The position numbers were made by a program, and so were the translations under genes. The notes below the pieces were generated by a model that was not told the origin of the DNA, did no database searches, and saw nothing but the letters and a program-made list of their open reading frames with translations. From PSRJ01 sp963825305 (GTDB lineage Bacteria; Acidobacteriota; Terriglobia; Bryobacterales; Bryobacteraceae), in NCBI GenBank assembly GCA_963825305.1, contig CAWGTA010000009.1, positions 310,001 through 374,000 of the forward strand: a DNA stretch of 64,000 nt, in the 5' to 3' direction. How positions within the stretch are numbered: position 1 is the stretch's first letter; the number at the start of each line of letters is the position of its first letter. This document shows positions 34,191-45,228 of the stretch, in pieces.

Positions 34191-35567
34191 CTACCGATAG
34201 CCGTCCGCCGCCCGTTTGCCCATCCGAATACAATCCGGGATGCCGATGCCTTCGTAAGCGTTGCCCGCTAAGTGCAAGCCCGGCAGCTTCTCCACCCGCG
34301 CCTCGATTTCCTTAAGCCGCCCAGGATGCCCCACCGTGTACTGCGCCATCGACTGCGGCCAGCGCGAAACACGTGTGAATTTCGGCCGTGCCTGGATGCC
34401 CGCGATCACCCGCAATTCTTCCATCACCACGGCCACCACCGCATCATCGGACTCGTTGAGCACCGCCGGATCGTCCATGCCGCCCAGGAAGCAGCGCGCC
34501 ACGATCTTTCCATCCGGCACGCGATACGGGAATTTCGCTCCCACCCAGGTACAGGCCATCAAGCGCCGCCGTTCCTTCTTAGGCACCAGGAAACCATGGC
34601 CTTGCGGAACCTCCGCGAAATCCTTAGCGTCAAAACCCACTGCGACCGTCATCGATGAGCTGTACGGCACCTGGCAGAGAAGTTCCCCCAGCCGCTCGTC
34701 CACACCGCGCAACAGCGCCGAGGCGTTGTGCGCTTCCGTCGCGATCACCAGGTGCCCGGCCTCGATCCAGTCGCCGTCGACGCGTATGCGGTAGCCGTTT
34801 GGCGTGCGCTCCACGGTTTGCGCCTTCGCCCGCCGCACCTCCGCGCTGCCCCGAATCGAAGCCTCCAGCGCGTCGATCATTTGGCTCAAGCCGCCCTTGA
34901 GCGTGCGGAACAGGGGAGCGGCGGCGCCATTGCTATTAACGGCCCGGGCGGCTTTGGCACGTTCGGCCAGCACCCCGCGGGTAAGGCTGCCATACTGGCG
35001 CGCCAAGGTCACAAAGCGCGGCAGCACGCTGGTGACGCTGAGCTCGCGCGGGTTGCCTCCATAGATTCCCGAGAGCAGCGGCTCCGCCAGGTAATCCACC
35101 GCCTCGGCTCCGTAATGTTCCTCGATGAACTCAGCCACCGACTGATCATCCTGATGGGGCTGCGGCGCGTGCAGCAGTTCCAAACCCATCCGCAGCTTGG
35201 TGCCCCAACCGAGCAAGGGCGTCGCCAGCAGAGGCATGATTTTGGTCGGCACCATCATCATGAGCCCATCCGGTAAGGGCACCAGCCGGCCCCGTTTCCA
35301 TACGAAAGTCTTGCGCGAGAAATCGTTGGAGCCGATCACTTCATCGCCCAGCCCCAGTTCGCGGATCAACTCCAGCGCCGCCGGTTTTGCCGAGATGAAA
35401 CTGTCGGGACCGGCCTCCACCGTGCAGCCATCGATGTGCTCGGTCTGGATCACGCCGCCGAGCCGCGGCCGCGGTTCGATGATGGTGGAGCGAACGCCGC
35501 GCTTAGCCAGATAATAGGCGGCAGAGAGTCCGGAAATGCCGCCGCCGATGATGACTACGCCAGGCAT
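34191..35567 (-). CDS. hemY: Protoporphyrinogen/coproporphyrinogen oxidase (HemY type)
   Basis: FAD-dependent oxidase of late heme synthesis, 458 residues. The N-terminal FAD motif GGGISGLSAAYYLAKRG, followed by EPRPRLGGVIQTE, the family segment EAGPDSFISAKP, YLAEPLLSGIYGGNPRELSV (split) and the C-terminal GNAYEGIGIPDCI are typical. It overlaps hemH by 13 bases. Whether it uses protoporphyrinogen or coproporphyrinogen cannot be decided without hemQ or hemN context, which is outside the window. Confidence 0.93.
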   Translation of the reverse strand: MPGVVIIGGGISGLSAAYYLAKRGVRSTIIEPRPRLGGVIQTEHIDGCTVEAGPDSFISAKPAALELIRELGLGDEVIGSNDFSRKTFVWKRGRLVPLPDGLMMMVPTKIMPLLATPLLGWGTKLRMGLELLHAPQPHQDDQSVAEFIEEHYGAEAVDYLAEPLLSGIYGGNPRELSVTSVLPRFVTLARQYGSLTRGVLAERAKAARAVNSNGAAAPLFRTLKGGLSQMIDALEASIRGSAEVRRAKAQTVERTPNGYRIRVDGDWIEAGHLVIATEAHNASALLRGVDERLGELLCQVPYSSSMTVAVGFDAKDFAEVPQGHGFLVPKKERRRLMACTWVGAKFPYRVPDGKIVARCFLGGMDDPAVLNESDDAVVAVVMEELRVIAGIQARPKFTRVSRWPQSMAQYTVGHPGRLKEIEARVEKLPGLHLAGNAYEGIGIPDCIRMGKRAADGYR

Positions 35568-36430
35568 CGCTTGGCCACTTCCGCCAGCGCTGCCGTGAAC
35601 TTCGGTGAATCATTCAACGATTCGGGCCTCGAGAGTGCTATGCCCCGGTCAGCAGCGTATCCGCGGAAGAGTATGTCAATATCGTACAGGATTTCGACGT
35701 GGTCGCAGACGAAGCCGATCGGGTCGACCACCACCTCGCGCAAGCCCTCGCCGGCATACTGTTCGAGGCGGGATTCCACGGTCGGCCCCAGCCAGACGTC
35801 GCCGGTCATGCCCTGGCTCTGGTAGGCGAAATCCCAATCGCGAATGCCGAGCCGCGCCGCCACAGCAGCGGCCGTCGCGCGCGCCTCACGGTCGTAGGGA
35901 TCGCCGTTGGCCAAAGCCTTCTCGGGCAGACTGTGCGCGGTGAAGAGCACCCTGCGGTCGCCTGCTACCGGCGCCAGCCTTTCGGCGAACGCTTCAATGA
36001 GCAGCGGCTCGTCGTGGAAGGTCTTGGCCCACACAATCTCAGCCACCACCCCCGCCGCCTGCTTGGCCTCTTCGGTGCGCTTGATGTACTGCCCGACACT
36101 CAGCTCCGAATACTGCGGCGCCAGGCAGACCGCGGCCAGACGCTCCAGGCCGGCCGCGCGCACTTGTTCCATCATCTCCGCGATGAACGGATGCCAGTTG
36201 CGCATTCCAAAGAAGACGGGGATGCCTAGCAGCGACGACAGCGCCTCCGCCTGCTTGCGCGTCCATGCCAGCAGCGGCGAGCTGCCGCCGATTTCGGCGT
36301 AACGCTGCCGGACTTCTTCCAGCACCTTGGGCGATCCGGGCCGGCCGCCGCGCACGTAGGATAGGTATTTTTCGACGTCTTCCACCCGCTCCGGAGCCCC
36401 GTGAGCGAGCAGAAGAACCCCTTGTTTCAC
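35555..36430 (-). CDS. hemH: Ferrochelatase
   Basis: Inserts iron into the porphyrin ring; 291 residues. The start GVLLLAHGAPE, SPLLAWTRKQAEAL, the catalytic histidine in VLFTAHSLPEKAL and the C-terminal VVVDPIGFVCDHVEILYDID segment (quoted in part, with the catalytic EILYDID glutamate) are all seen. The start is GTG 36430, overlapping the hemE stop by four bases; the longer frame upstream is not coding. It overlaps hemY by 13 bases, making a tight hemEHY unit. Confidence 0.94.
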   Translation of the reverse strand: MKQGVLLLAHGAPERVEDVEKYLSYVRGGRPGSPKVLEEVRQRYAEIGGSSPLLAWTRKQAEALSSLLGIPVFFGMRNWHPFIAEMMEQVRAAGLERLAAVCLAPQYSELSVGQYIKRTEEAKQAAGVVAEIVWAKTFHDEPLLIEAFAERLAPVAGDRRVLFTAHSLPEKALANGDPYDREARATAAAVAARLGIRDWDFAYQSQGMTGDVWLGPTVESRLEQYAGEGLREVVVDPIGFVCDHVEILYDIDILFRGYAADRGIALSRPESLNDSPKFTAALAEVAKRCLA

Positions 36431-37464
36431 GGACGGAATTCCCGCACCATCTCCACTACGGCCTTCACGTTTTCCACGGGAGTCTCGGGCAAGATGCCGT
36501 GACCCAGGTTGAAAATGTGCCCCGGCCGCGCGCCGGTGCGCTTCAGCAGTTCGTGCACCTTGGGACGCAGTTCGCTGAGCGGCGCAAACAGAGCCACGGG
36601 GTCGAGATTCCCCTGAATCGCCGAGCGGTAGCTGATGTCCATCCACGCCTGGTCGATGTTGATGCGCCAGTCCACACCCATCACGTCGCCGCCGGCGGCG
36701 TGTAGTTCCCGGAAGAACCCCGATGCTCCGGTGCCGAAATGAATGACCGGCACGCCTGTGGAACGGATTCGCTCGATCAACGCCCGCGAATACGGCGCCG
36801 CAAAACGCACATAGTCGTCGGACCCCAGCGCGCCCACCCAGCTATCGAATACCTGGATGGCGCTTGCCCCTGCGGAAACCTGCAAGTGTGCGAACGGCGC
36901 CAGCACGTCCACGATCTTGCCCATAAGCCGCCGCCACAGGGTCTCGTCGCTGTACATCAACTTCTTGGTGCGGATGAAATTACGCGAAGCCCCGCCTTCG
37001 ATCATGTAACTGGCCATGGTGAAGGGGGCGCCCACGAATCCGATCACCGGAACTTTGCCTGCCAGCGCGCGGACTACGTTCTGTATAGCCTGTCCGACAT
37101 AGCCCAGGTCGTCGGTATTGGCAGTCGAGAGCGAGTCGACGTCATCGGTGGTGCGGACGGGGTTTTCGATAATCGGCCCCTCGCCGGCCGCGAAGCGCAG
37201 GCGCAGCCCCATCGGTTCCACCGGCAGCAGCAGGTCGGCAAAAATGATAGCGGCGTCCACGTCGAGCAATTCCACAGGCTGCAAAGTTACGGTGGCAGCC
37301 AGGTCCGGCCGCTTGCAGATCTCCAGGATGCCATTCCGCTCGCGGATCTGGCGGTATTGCTTCAGATACCGGCCCGCCTGCCGCATAAACCACACTGGCC
37401 GTACGTCCGTGGGCCGGCGCCGGCACGCATCTAGAAACCGGCTTGTCATGGGAGCAACGCGCAT
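36427..37464 (-). CDS. hemE: Uroporphyrinogen decarboxylase
   Basis: Converts uroporphyrinogen III to coproporphyrinogen III; 345 residues. The family start RPVWFMRQAGRYLKQYR (arginines for substrate carboxylates), FADLLLPVEPMGL, GFVGAPFTMASYMIEG (split) and the C-terminal NLGHGILPETPVENV are present. ATG 37464 or the fifth-codon ATG 37449 may be the start. It lies 36 bases downstream of rbfA and begins the heme block hemE-hemH-hemY. Confidence 0.96.
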   Translation of the reverse strand: MRVAPMTSRFLDACRRRPTDVRPVWFMRQAGRYLKQYRQIRERNGILEICKRPDLAATVTLQPVELLDVDAAIIFADLLLPVEPMGLRLRFAAGEGPIIENPVRTTDDVDSLSTANTDDLGYVGQAIQNVVRALAGKVPVIGFVGAPFTMASYMIEGGASRNFIRTKKLMYSDETLWRRLMGKIVDVLAPFAHLQVSAGASAIQVFDSWVGALGSDDYVRFAAPYSRALIERIRSTGVPVIHFGTGASGFFRELHAAGGDVMGVDWRINIDQAWMDISYRSAIQGNLDPVALFAPLSELRPKVHELLKRTGARPGHIFNLGHGILPETPVENVKAVVEMVREFRP

Positions 37465-37500
37465 GGTTGTCAGAACAAAACTAGCACAAGGTGTTTGTAT

Positions 37501-37869
37501 TTAGGGCTGATTTTCGGTTCGGCGGTGAGATTTTTTCACCCTTTTGATCAGGAAATCGATGCGGCTGTCGGCATCCGGGTTGCGGTCCCGCTCGAAATGC
37601 AGTTCCGGAACATGCCGCAGAGTCAACCGGACGCCCAACTCGTGACGCAAATAATGCCGGGCGTGATCCAGGGCCGCCATCGATTCTTTCTGCTTGCGCT
37701 CATCCCCCCGAACCGTAACTTTGACGGTGGCGTGCCGCCCGTCGGCGCTGACATGCACCTCGCTGACGGCCACATCCAGCACCCGCGGATCCTGCATTTC
37801 AAAGGCGATGATCTCGGCCAACTCCTCGCGGACCGCCTCCGAAACCCGCAATGTGCGCCGCTCGTCCAT
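37501..37869 (-). CDS. rbfA: Ribosome-binding factor A
   Basis: A 122-residue KH-like protein needed for 16S rRNA processing and 30S maturation. The start RTLRVSEAVREELAEIIAFEMQDPR (split), VSEVHVSADGRHATVKVTV and the C-terminal RHYLRHELGVRLTLRHVPELHF are typical. It closes the rimP-nusA-infB-DUF503-rbfA order found in many bacteria, with a long inverted repeat between it and the DUF503 gene. Confidence 0.95.
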   Translation of the reverse strand: MDERRTLRVSEAVREELAEIIAFEMQDPRVLDVAVSEVHVSADGRHATVKVTVRGDERKQKESMAALDHARHYLRHELGVRLTLRHVPELHFERDRNPDADSRIDFLIKRVKKSHRRTENQP

Positions 37870-37873
37870 GAAA

Positions 37874-37981
37874 AAAGCTTTCAGCGGTCAGCATTCAGCC
37901 GTCAGCTCTTACTCGGCTCTTAGCGGGCAGCTCCAGGTTCCTGCTTAAAGCTGAAAGCTGATCGCTGAATGCTGAAAGCTT
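37874..37981. repeat. Long inverted repeat of TCAGC heptads, copy 2
   Basis: Left arm AGCTTTCAGCGGTCAGCATT and right arm GCTGATCGCTGAATGCTGAA with centre GCAGCTCCAGGTTCCTGC. Located between DUF503 and rbfA inside an otherwise compact operon. Confidence 0.8.
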
Positions 37982-37982
37982 C

Positions 37983-38270
37983 TCACTCCAACCACTCCAC
38001 CGTCGCATCAGCCAGTTCCGCGCCCAGCAGCGCCGCCGCTTCGTCCTCTACCGACTGCAATACTTTCTCGGCAAACTGATGGCTGGACGATACCGTCACC
38101 GCTGCTACCGTGGCTCGCTGCCAAAGATCCTGCGCGTCGATCTCCGCCACCGCCACATTGAATTTGTGCCGCAGCCGATTCTTCAGGCTCTGCACCACAT
38201 TGCGCTTGTCTTTCAGCGAATGCGCGTTTTCGAGCCGTAATTCCAGCGTCAGTACTCCGACGACTGCCAT
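37983..38270 (-). CDS. DUF503 protein
   Basis: A 95-residue protein of the DUF503 (YlxP) family, which regularly sits between infB and rbfA. It has the family start VVGVLTLELRLENAHSLKDKR and the RHKFNVAVAEID and LWQRATVAAVTVSSS segments. YlxP has been linked to ribosome maturation in Firmicutes; here the role is inferred from position. It starts six bases after infB. Confidence 0.92.
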   Translation of the reverse strand: MAVVGVLTLELRLENAHSLKDKRNVVQSLKNRLRHKFNVAVAEIDAQDLWQRATVAAVTVSSSHQFAEKVLQSVEDEAAALLGAELADATVEWLE

Positions 38271-38276
38271 GACCGA

Positions 38277-41198
38277 TCAGGCGAAGACTTCGGTGGCCAC
38301 GCGCTCAGTGACAAACGCTTCGATGACGTCGCTCTGCTTGACGTCACTAAAGTTTTGTAGCGTGATGCCGCACTCCATGCCGCTCTTGACTTCACTTACG
38401 TCGTCCTTGAAGCGGCGCAGCGACGCGACTTTGCCTGTGTACACCACTACGTTGTCGCGCAGTAGCCGTACTTCGGAATCGCGCGTGATCACGCCGTCCT
38501 GCACCAGACACCCGGCCACGGCGCCCACTTTGGAAATGCGGAACGTGTTGCGCACTTCCGCGCGCCCTTTGTACACTTCCTTGAACACCGGTTCGAGCAA
38601 GCCCGTCATGGCCTTCTTGATCTCGTCGGTTATGTTGTAAATGATCGTGTGCAGGCGGATGTCTACCTTCTCCTGCTCCGCCAGCGCCGCGGCGTTGCGC
38701 TCCGGCCGCACATTGAACCCGATCACGATGGCGTTGGAAGTGGAGGCCAGCAGCACATCCGACTCGTTGATCGCACCCACGGCCGATCGCAGCACGCGAA
38801 TTTTGATCTTCTCGTTGGAGAGCTTTTGCAGCGTCTCGGAGAGCACTTCGGCCGATCCGCCCACATCCGTTTTGATGATGACGGGCAACTCTTTCACCTC
38901 GCCCGCTTCCATCTGTTTGTGCAGTTGTTCCAGCGTGAGACGGCTGGATTTTGCCAGCGTGGCTTCGCGAACCTTCTGGTCGCGGAAATTGACGATCTGT
39001 TTCGCCTTGGCCGTGTCGGTGACTACCTGGAAATCATCGCCCACTTCCGGAAGCGAATCGAGTCCCAATACCTCTACGGGCATGGACGGTTCGGCGTGGC
39101 GTATCTGCAAACCACGGTCGTTCTGCATGGCGCGCACCTTGCCGAATACCGCGCCGCAGATGAAGAAGTCGCCCACGTTCAGCGTCCCGTTGCGCACCAA
39201 CACGGTGGCTACAGGTCCGCGGCCGCGGTCGAGTTGCGCTTCGATTACCGTGCCCATGGCGGGCCGGCTCGGGTTGGCTTTGAGATCCTGCAAATCGGCC
39301 ACCAGCAGGATCATCTCCAGCAAAAGCTTCAAATTCTCATGCGTCTTGGCAGAGACCGGCACCATGACGGTATCGCCGCCCCAGTCTTCCGCCAACAGTC
39401 CGCGGTCCGATAACTGTTGCTTGACGCGCTCCGGCTGCGCACCCGGCTTATCGATTTTGTTGATGGCCACCAGGATCGGCACACCGGCTGCACGGGCATG
39501 ATCGATGGCCTCAATGGTCTGCGGCATTACGCCGTCATCCGCTGAAACCACCAGGACGACGATGTCGGTGATTTTGGCGCCGCGGGAGCGCATGCGGGTG
39601 AATGCTTCGTGACCCGGCGTGTCGATGAACACGATCTTGCGCCCGTTAATCTCCACGTGATACGCGCCTATGTGTTGCGTGATGCCGCCGGCTTCGCGGG
39701 CCGCCACGCTCGCATCGCGAATTCCATCGAGCAGCGAAGTCTTGCCGTGATCCACGTGGCCCATGATGGTCACCACGGGAGCTCGTTTCACCTGGTCCTT
39801 TTCGTCTTCTTTGTTTTCCACCGCCTGCATGGCCTCTTCTTCGTAAGTGACCGTAGCCGTGGAAGCACCGAACTCGCGCGACAAATCGGTGGCTAGTTTG
39901 GAATCGAGCGTCTGGTTGATGGTGGCGAAGATACCCTTATCGAGCAGCTTCTTGATCACCAGGTTGGCCTTCACATCCAGCTTCTCGGAAAGCTCTTTGA
40001 CGGTGATGCCCTCGGAGATGGTGATCTCGCGGTTGATGGGGGGCGGTCCCGCCTCCACATGGCGGCGCGTAGGCCGCAGGACCCTCTCTTCCTCGATCCT
40101 CTCTCGCTGCGGGCGTACCGGGCGTTTGTCGCCGGGGCGGCCGCGTGCCGGTTCCACCGGGGGCGGTGCCAGCCCGGGTTCCATACGGCCACGCGAAGTG
40201 GGATGTTGCGGCCGCGGCCCACTGCCGGGACGCATGGGCATCGGCGGACGCACGCCGGTCCGCGCCACCAAGGGCTGCCCCGGGCGAATCGGGCCGCGAT
40301 AAATCGGTTGACCAGGCACCGGCGAACTGGGCGCCCTGGGAACACCCGGACGCGGCGGAGCCGGTTGCGTAGGCATGGCTGGCCGCGGAGCGCTCAGCTT
40401 AGCGGCCAGATCGGGCCGCGGCGGCACTACCGGTCGCGCGGCGGGCTGGCCGGCCAGCGTTCGGGCCGAGCCTGGCGCGGCCCCCGAAGAACCGAGTGGC
40501 GGAGCAGGCGGCGCGCCGGCTCGGCTGGTTTCCATGGGACGCGTGGGCCGTGATGGCATCACCGGCGGCCGTGTTGGAGGATTAATCGCGCTGGGAGTTC
40601 CCGGGCGCAAGCCTTCCGCGGGCGCGTTCGGAAAAGGCTGCCGTGGACCCGAAAGAATCTGACCGGGGCGCGGCGCCGACGCGGAAGCGGATGTGGGCAG
40701 TGGTTTCGCAGCGGGAGGCACTGGCCGGCCCGGCGCGAACGCGCTTGGCGGCGGAGCCTGCGGCGCGGGGCCGGGAGTACTCACCGTCGGAGCCCCGGGC
40801 ACTCCGATTGGCGGATGCACCGGACGTCCCGTTCCCAGCGGCGGACGTATAGGGGCCACCGTGCGCGATTCCTCGGGAGCGTATTGCTCTCTGGGCTCGG
40901 CCGCCACAGGGGCCGGCGGCGTGGTCACGACGGGCCGCGACACCGGCGGAGCGCTGGCCGGCTCCGGCGCCGTCTCCACCGGAGATTCCTCCGCGGTCTC
41001 AGCGGCAGCGCGCTCCATTTCATCCAGCTCGGGCACATCCTGCCCGTAGAGCCGCCGCAGCCTCAGCGCCACGTCCTCGTCGATTGAGCTGGAGTGCGTC
41101 TTCTTCTCCGTGACGCCCAGTTCGGGGAGCCGCTCCAAAATTTCGTGAGCTTTGACTTCCAACTCCCGCGCCAGCTCATTGATGCGAATCTTCTTCAT
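38277..41198 (-). CDS. infB: Translation initiation factor IF-2
   Basis: GTPase that places initiator tRNA on the 30S subunit, about 973 residues. The N-terminal IF2_N start KKIRINELARELEVKAHEIL is followed by a long Pro/Ala/Arg-rich low-complexity region (about residues 60-390), a second IF2_N segment (VKELSEKLDVKANLVIKKLL), and the G domain with GHVDHGKTSLLDGIR (G1), DTPGHEAF (G3) and NKIDKP (G4). ATG 41198 fits the conserved start; ATG 41246, which overlaps nusA, would add 16 residues. Confidence 0.96.
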   Translation of the reverse strand: MKKIRINELARELEVKAHEILERLPELGVTEKKTHSSSIDEDVALRLRRLYGQDVPELDEMERAAAETAEESPVETAPEPASAPPVSRPVVTTPPAPVAAEPREQYAPEESRTVAPIRPPLGTGRPVHPPIGVPGAPTVSTPGPAPQAPPPSAFAPGRPVPPAAKPLPTSASASAPRPGQILSGPRQPFPNAPAEGLRPGTPSAINPPTRPPVMPSRPTRPMETSRAGAPPAPPLGSSGAAPGSARTLAGQPAARPVVPPRPDLAAKLSAPRPAMPTQPAPPRPGVPRAPSSPVPGQPIYRGPIRPGQPLVARTGVRPPMPMRPGSGPRPQHPTSRGRMEPGLAPPPVEPARGRPGDKRPVRPQRERIEEERVLRPTRRHVEAGPPPINREITISEGITVKELSEKLDVKANLVIKKLLDKGIFATINQTLDSKLATDLSREFGASTATVTYEEEAMQAVENKEDEKDQVKRAPVVTIMGHVDHGKTSLLDGIRDASVAAREAGGITQHIGAYHVEINGRKIVFIDTPGHEAFTRMRSRGAKITDIVVLVVSADDGVMPQTIEAIDHARAAGVPILVAINKIDKPGAQPERVKQQLSDRGLLAEDWGGDTVMVPVSAKTHENLKLLLEMILLVADLQDLKANPSRPAMGTVIEAQLDRGRGPVATVLVRNGTLNVGDFFICGAVFGKVRAMQNDRGLQIRHAEPSMPVEVLGLDSLPEVGDDFQVVTDTAKAKQIVNFRDQKVREATLAKSSRLTLEQLHKQMEAGEVKELPVIIKTDVGGSAEVLSETLQKLSNEKIKIRVLRSAVGAINESDVLLASTSNAIVIGFNVRPERNAAALAEQEKVDIRLHTIIYNITDEIKKAMTGLLEPVFKEVYKGRAEVRNTFRISKVGAVAGCLVQDGVITRDSEVRLLRDNVVVYTGKVASLRRFKDDVSEVKSGMECGITLQNFSDVKQSDVIEAFVTERVATEVFA

Positions 41199-41235
41199 AA
41201 GAGCGAAATCAGCGTCTACATCGAGCGCACCCGGA

Positions 41236-42792
<1,557 letters not shown>

Positions 42793-42840
42793 GTGCCCTC
42801 TCCATGCAATGTTTCTGGTTTTCCGTCTGTCTGGCGGGTT

Positions 42841-43305
42841 CTACCACTCGAACTTGAGGTTGGCCTTCTGGACCTGGTCGAATGGGAACCGGATGGTCTT
42901 TCCCGGTTCGACTTCGAGCGCGACGGAGCCCTCTTCGAATCCCGCGAGCGTGCCTTCCCAGTGGCGCCGCCCTTCGATCGCATCGCGCAACTTAACCGCG
43001 GCCTTCTTTCCCTGGAAGCGTTGGAAGTCACCTGGCTTCAAGAGCTTCCTTTCGACGCCGGGCGAACTGACTTCGAGCGTGTACCGGCCCCCCGGCACAA
43101 CATCTTCGACGTCGAGAATGGTGCCCACCTGCTGCGACACGAGTTCGCAATCGCCGTGAGTGACGCCGGCCGGCTTGTCGATGGAAATGCGGACGAACCG
43201 TTGGTTGCCGCCGCCTTTGACCTCGACCTCGACCAGTTCCATGCCTTCCGACTCAGTCACGCGTTGCGCGATCTCTTCGATTCTGGACGCCACTTCTTCC
43301 CGCAT
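42841..43305 (-). CDS. rimP: Ribosome maturation factor RimP
   Basis: A 154-residue protein for 30S assembly. It carries the family segments ELVEVEVKGGGNQRFVRISIDKPAGVTHGDCELVSQQVG (split), YTLEVSSPGVERKLLKPGDF and the C-terminal SH3-like domain. ATG 43305 gives the normal length; a TTG nine codons earlier is less likely. A terminator-like hairpin with a T-run lies 26 bases upstream. It starts the rimP-nusA-infB operon. Confidence 0.93.
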   Translation of the reverse strand: MREEVASRIEEIAQRVTESEGMELVEVEVKGGGNQRFVRISIDKPAGVTHGDCELVSQQVGTILDVEDVVPGGRYTLEVSSPGVERKLLKPGDFQRFQGKKAAVKLRDAIEGRRHWEGTLAGFEEGSVALEVEPGKTIRFPFDQVQKANLKFEW

Positions 43306-43330
43306 CGTTCCGACAAATGTCGAATCCAAC

Positions 43331-43353
43331 AAAAAAGTGGGCTTTCGCCCACT
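43331..43353 (-). terminator. Terminator-like hairpin in the rimP leader
   Basis: On the minus strand AGTGGGC-GAAA-GCCCACT forms a 7-bp stem with a GNRA tetraloop, followed by TTTTTT. It ends 26 bases before the rimP ATG, and no minus-strand gene lies upstream, so transcription of rimP-nusA-infB must read through it or start beyond it. This suggests attenuation. Confidence 0.7.
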
Positions 43354-43404
43354 CGCTTAATTCGACACTCAACTCTCATATTGTAGCGTGTTCGGACCGG
43401 GTTG

Positions 43405-43470
43405 GGTAGTGGGGCATGCTTTAGCTTGCCCTCAAGCGCCTCATGCGCAAGCTAAAGCATGCCCCACTTG
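43405..43470. repeat. Palindromic GTGGGGCATGC repeat
   Basis: Arms GTGGGGCATGCTTTAGCTTG and CAAGCTAAAGCATGCCCCAC surround a centre of about 22 bases. It lies in the 301-base gap between rimP and the kinase gene, which also holds the rimP leader hairpin and no gene. Confidence 0.7.
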
Positions 43471-43606
43471 TGCTTTTCGAACATCTCATGGAGCGACTTA
43501 TGTGCCGCAACGAACATAGACTAGGCGTCCTAGTATTGAGCACCTTACCTTGGCCCAGATATTCTAGAGCAGGAGATGGGCGTCTCCGAAATTGGGCTCA
43601 AAACAA

Positions 43607-45118
43607 ATGCGTAAAGACCGGGACCAGAAGTTCCGGCTCCTACTGGAAAGCCACCCGCAACCGGTGTGGGTTTTCGATTTTAGGAGCCAGAAGGTTCTGG
43701 AAGCCAACGCCGCCGCTGCGGCCCTGTGCGGTTACACGCGCGCGGAATTTCGCGCGATGCACCTGGCCGACCTGCTAGGAGAAGACGAGGCTCGCCGTTT
43801 TGCCGAAACGCGTTCCGCCTGTCTGTGGCGCTATCGCACCAAAAGCGGCCGCATAATCGAAGTCGAGACTGTGGTGCACGAAATCGAATACGCCGGGCGG
43901 AAGGTCGGACTGGCTTTGCTGATGGACGCCCGCGGTGGCCGCCAGATCGAAGAGCAACTGCGCCAGGCCCAGAAGATGGAAGCGGTGGGCATGCTAGCCG
44001 GTGGCGTGGCGCACGATTTCAACAACCTGCTCACCATCATCACCGGATATAGCCATCTCATTCTGAATAATCTCACTCCGGGCGACCCCAACCACTACGC
44101 GGCCGCGCAGATCATGAAGGCGGGGGAACGGGCGGCGTCCCTCACCAAGCAACTGCTGGCCTTTAGCCGGCGCCAGGTGCTGCAGCCGAGAGTCCTGGAC
44201 CTGAACGATCTGGTGACGGGCCTGGGTAGCATGCTGCAGCGTTTGATCGGTGAGGACATCGATCTGCGGCTGGCGCTCGATCCCGCCCTGGGACGCGTCA
44301 GCGCTGATCCCGGACAGATCGAACAGGTCCTCATGAACCTGGTGGTGAACGCCCGCGACGCGATGCCTAAGGGCGGATCCCTCACCATTGAAACCAGTAA
44401 CGTGACTCTCGACGAAAATTACACGGGGCGTCATCTGGCGGCGAAACCGGGGCCGCACGTGCTGCTGGCGGTCAGCGACAGCGGCCACGGCATGGACGAG
44501 GCTACCCGCTCGCGGCTTTTCGAACCGTTCTTCACCACTAAGAGCGCCAATAAGGGAACCGGCCTGGGCCTCTCCACGGTGTTCGGCATCATCCAGCAGA
44601 GCGGCGGCAGCCTCGAAGTCTACAGCCAGCCGGACTGCGGCACGTCGGTGAAGGTGTACCTGCCGCGCATCGACCAGCCGGTTTCGGTCGAAGAGCAAGC
44701 GCTGAAGAGCAAAGCAGCGCGCGGTACCGAGACGATCCTGGTGGCGGAAGACGACGAGATGGTGCGCAAGCTCGTGCGCGAGACGCTGGAGCGGCAAGGC
44801 TACCAGGTGATGGATGCCGCCGACCCCCTCGAGGCCCGCCGGATAGCCGAAAACCATAACGGGGAGATTCAGCTTCTGATCACCGACGTAGTGATGCCCA
44901 AGGTGAGCGGCCCCGACCTCGCCGCTCAAATTACCGCGAGCCACCCCTCGATGAATGTGCTTTACATGTCCGGTTACACCGACAATGCCGTGGTGAACAC
45001 CGGGATTCTGGAAAAGGAAGCCGCCTTCCTGCAGAAGCCGTTCACCCCAGGCGTGCTCGCGCACAAGGTACGCGAGGTGCTGGAGAAGGGTTGCAAAAGC
45101 TGCCAGGCGGGGAAATAA
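43607..45118 (+). CDS. Hybrid histidine kinase with PAS and receiver domains
   Basis: A 503-residue soluble signalling protein. A PAS domain (about residues 8-125, start FRLLLESHPQPVWVFD) is followed by HisKA with the phospho-histidine in VGMLAGGVAHDFNNLLTII, an HATPase domain (N box NLVVNARDAMPKGG, G1 SDSGHGMD, F box FEPFFTTK, G2 GTGLGLSTV) and a receiver (ILVAEDDEMVRKL, aspartate in LITDVVMP, LQKPF). The cytosolic layout suggests an internal stimulus. ATG 43607 is preferred to TTG 43592. No separate regulator lies adjacent. Confidence 0.94.
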   Translation: MRKDRDQKFRLLLESHPQPVWVFDFRSQKVLEANAAAAALCGYTRAEFRAMHLADLLGEDEARRFAETRSACLWRYRTKSGRIIEVETVVHEIEYAGRKVGLALLMDARGGRQIEEQLRQAQKMEAVGMLAGGVAHDFNNLLTIITGYSHLILNNLTPGDPNHYAAAQIMKAGERAASLTKQLLAFSRRQVLQPRVLDLNDLVTGLGSMLQRLIGEDIDLRLALDPALGRVSADPGQIEQVLMNLVVNARDAMPKGGSLTIETSNVTLDENYTGRHLAAKPGPHVLLAVSDSGHGMDEATRSRLFEPFFTTKSANKGTGLGLSTVFGIIQQSGGSLEVYSQPDCGTSVKVYLPRIDQPVSVEEQALKSKAARGTETILVAEDDEMVRKLVRETLERQGYQVMDAADPLEARRIAENHNGEIQLLITDVVMPKVSGPDLAAQITASHPSMNVLYMSGYTDNAVVNTGILEKEAAFLQKPFTPGVLAHKVREVLEKGCKSCQAGK

Positions 45119-45228
45119 GCATTCAGCCGTCAGCTTATCAGTTGACAGCTATCAGTACGAAGCCGCCGGGGTTTTACTGAAAACTGATCACTGATAACTG
45201 AAAACTGATTCGCTGACAGCTGAAAACT
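45118..45228. repeat. Long inverted repeat of TCAGC heptads, copy 3
   Basis: A diverged copy with left arm CATTCAGCCGTCAGCTTATC and right arm CTGATTCGCTGACAGCTGAA around GGGGTTTTACTG. It separates the kinase from the convergent DUF4136 gene. Confidence 0.75.
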
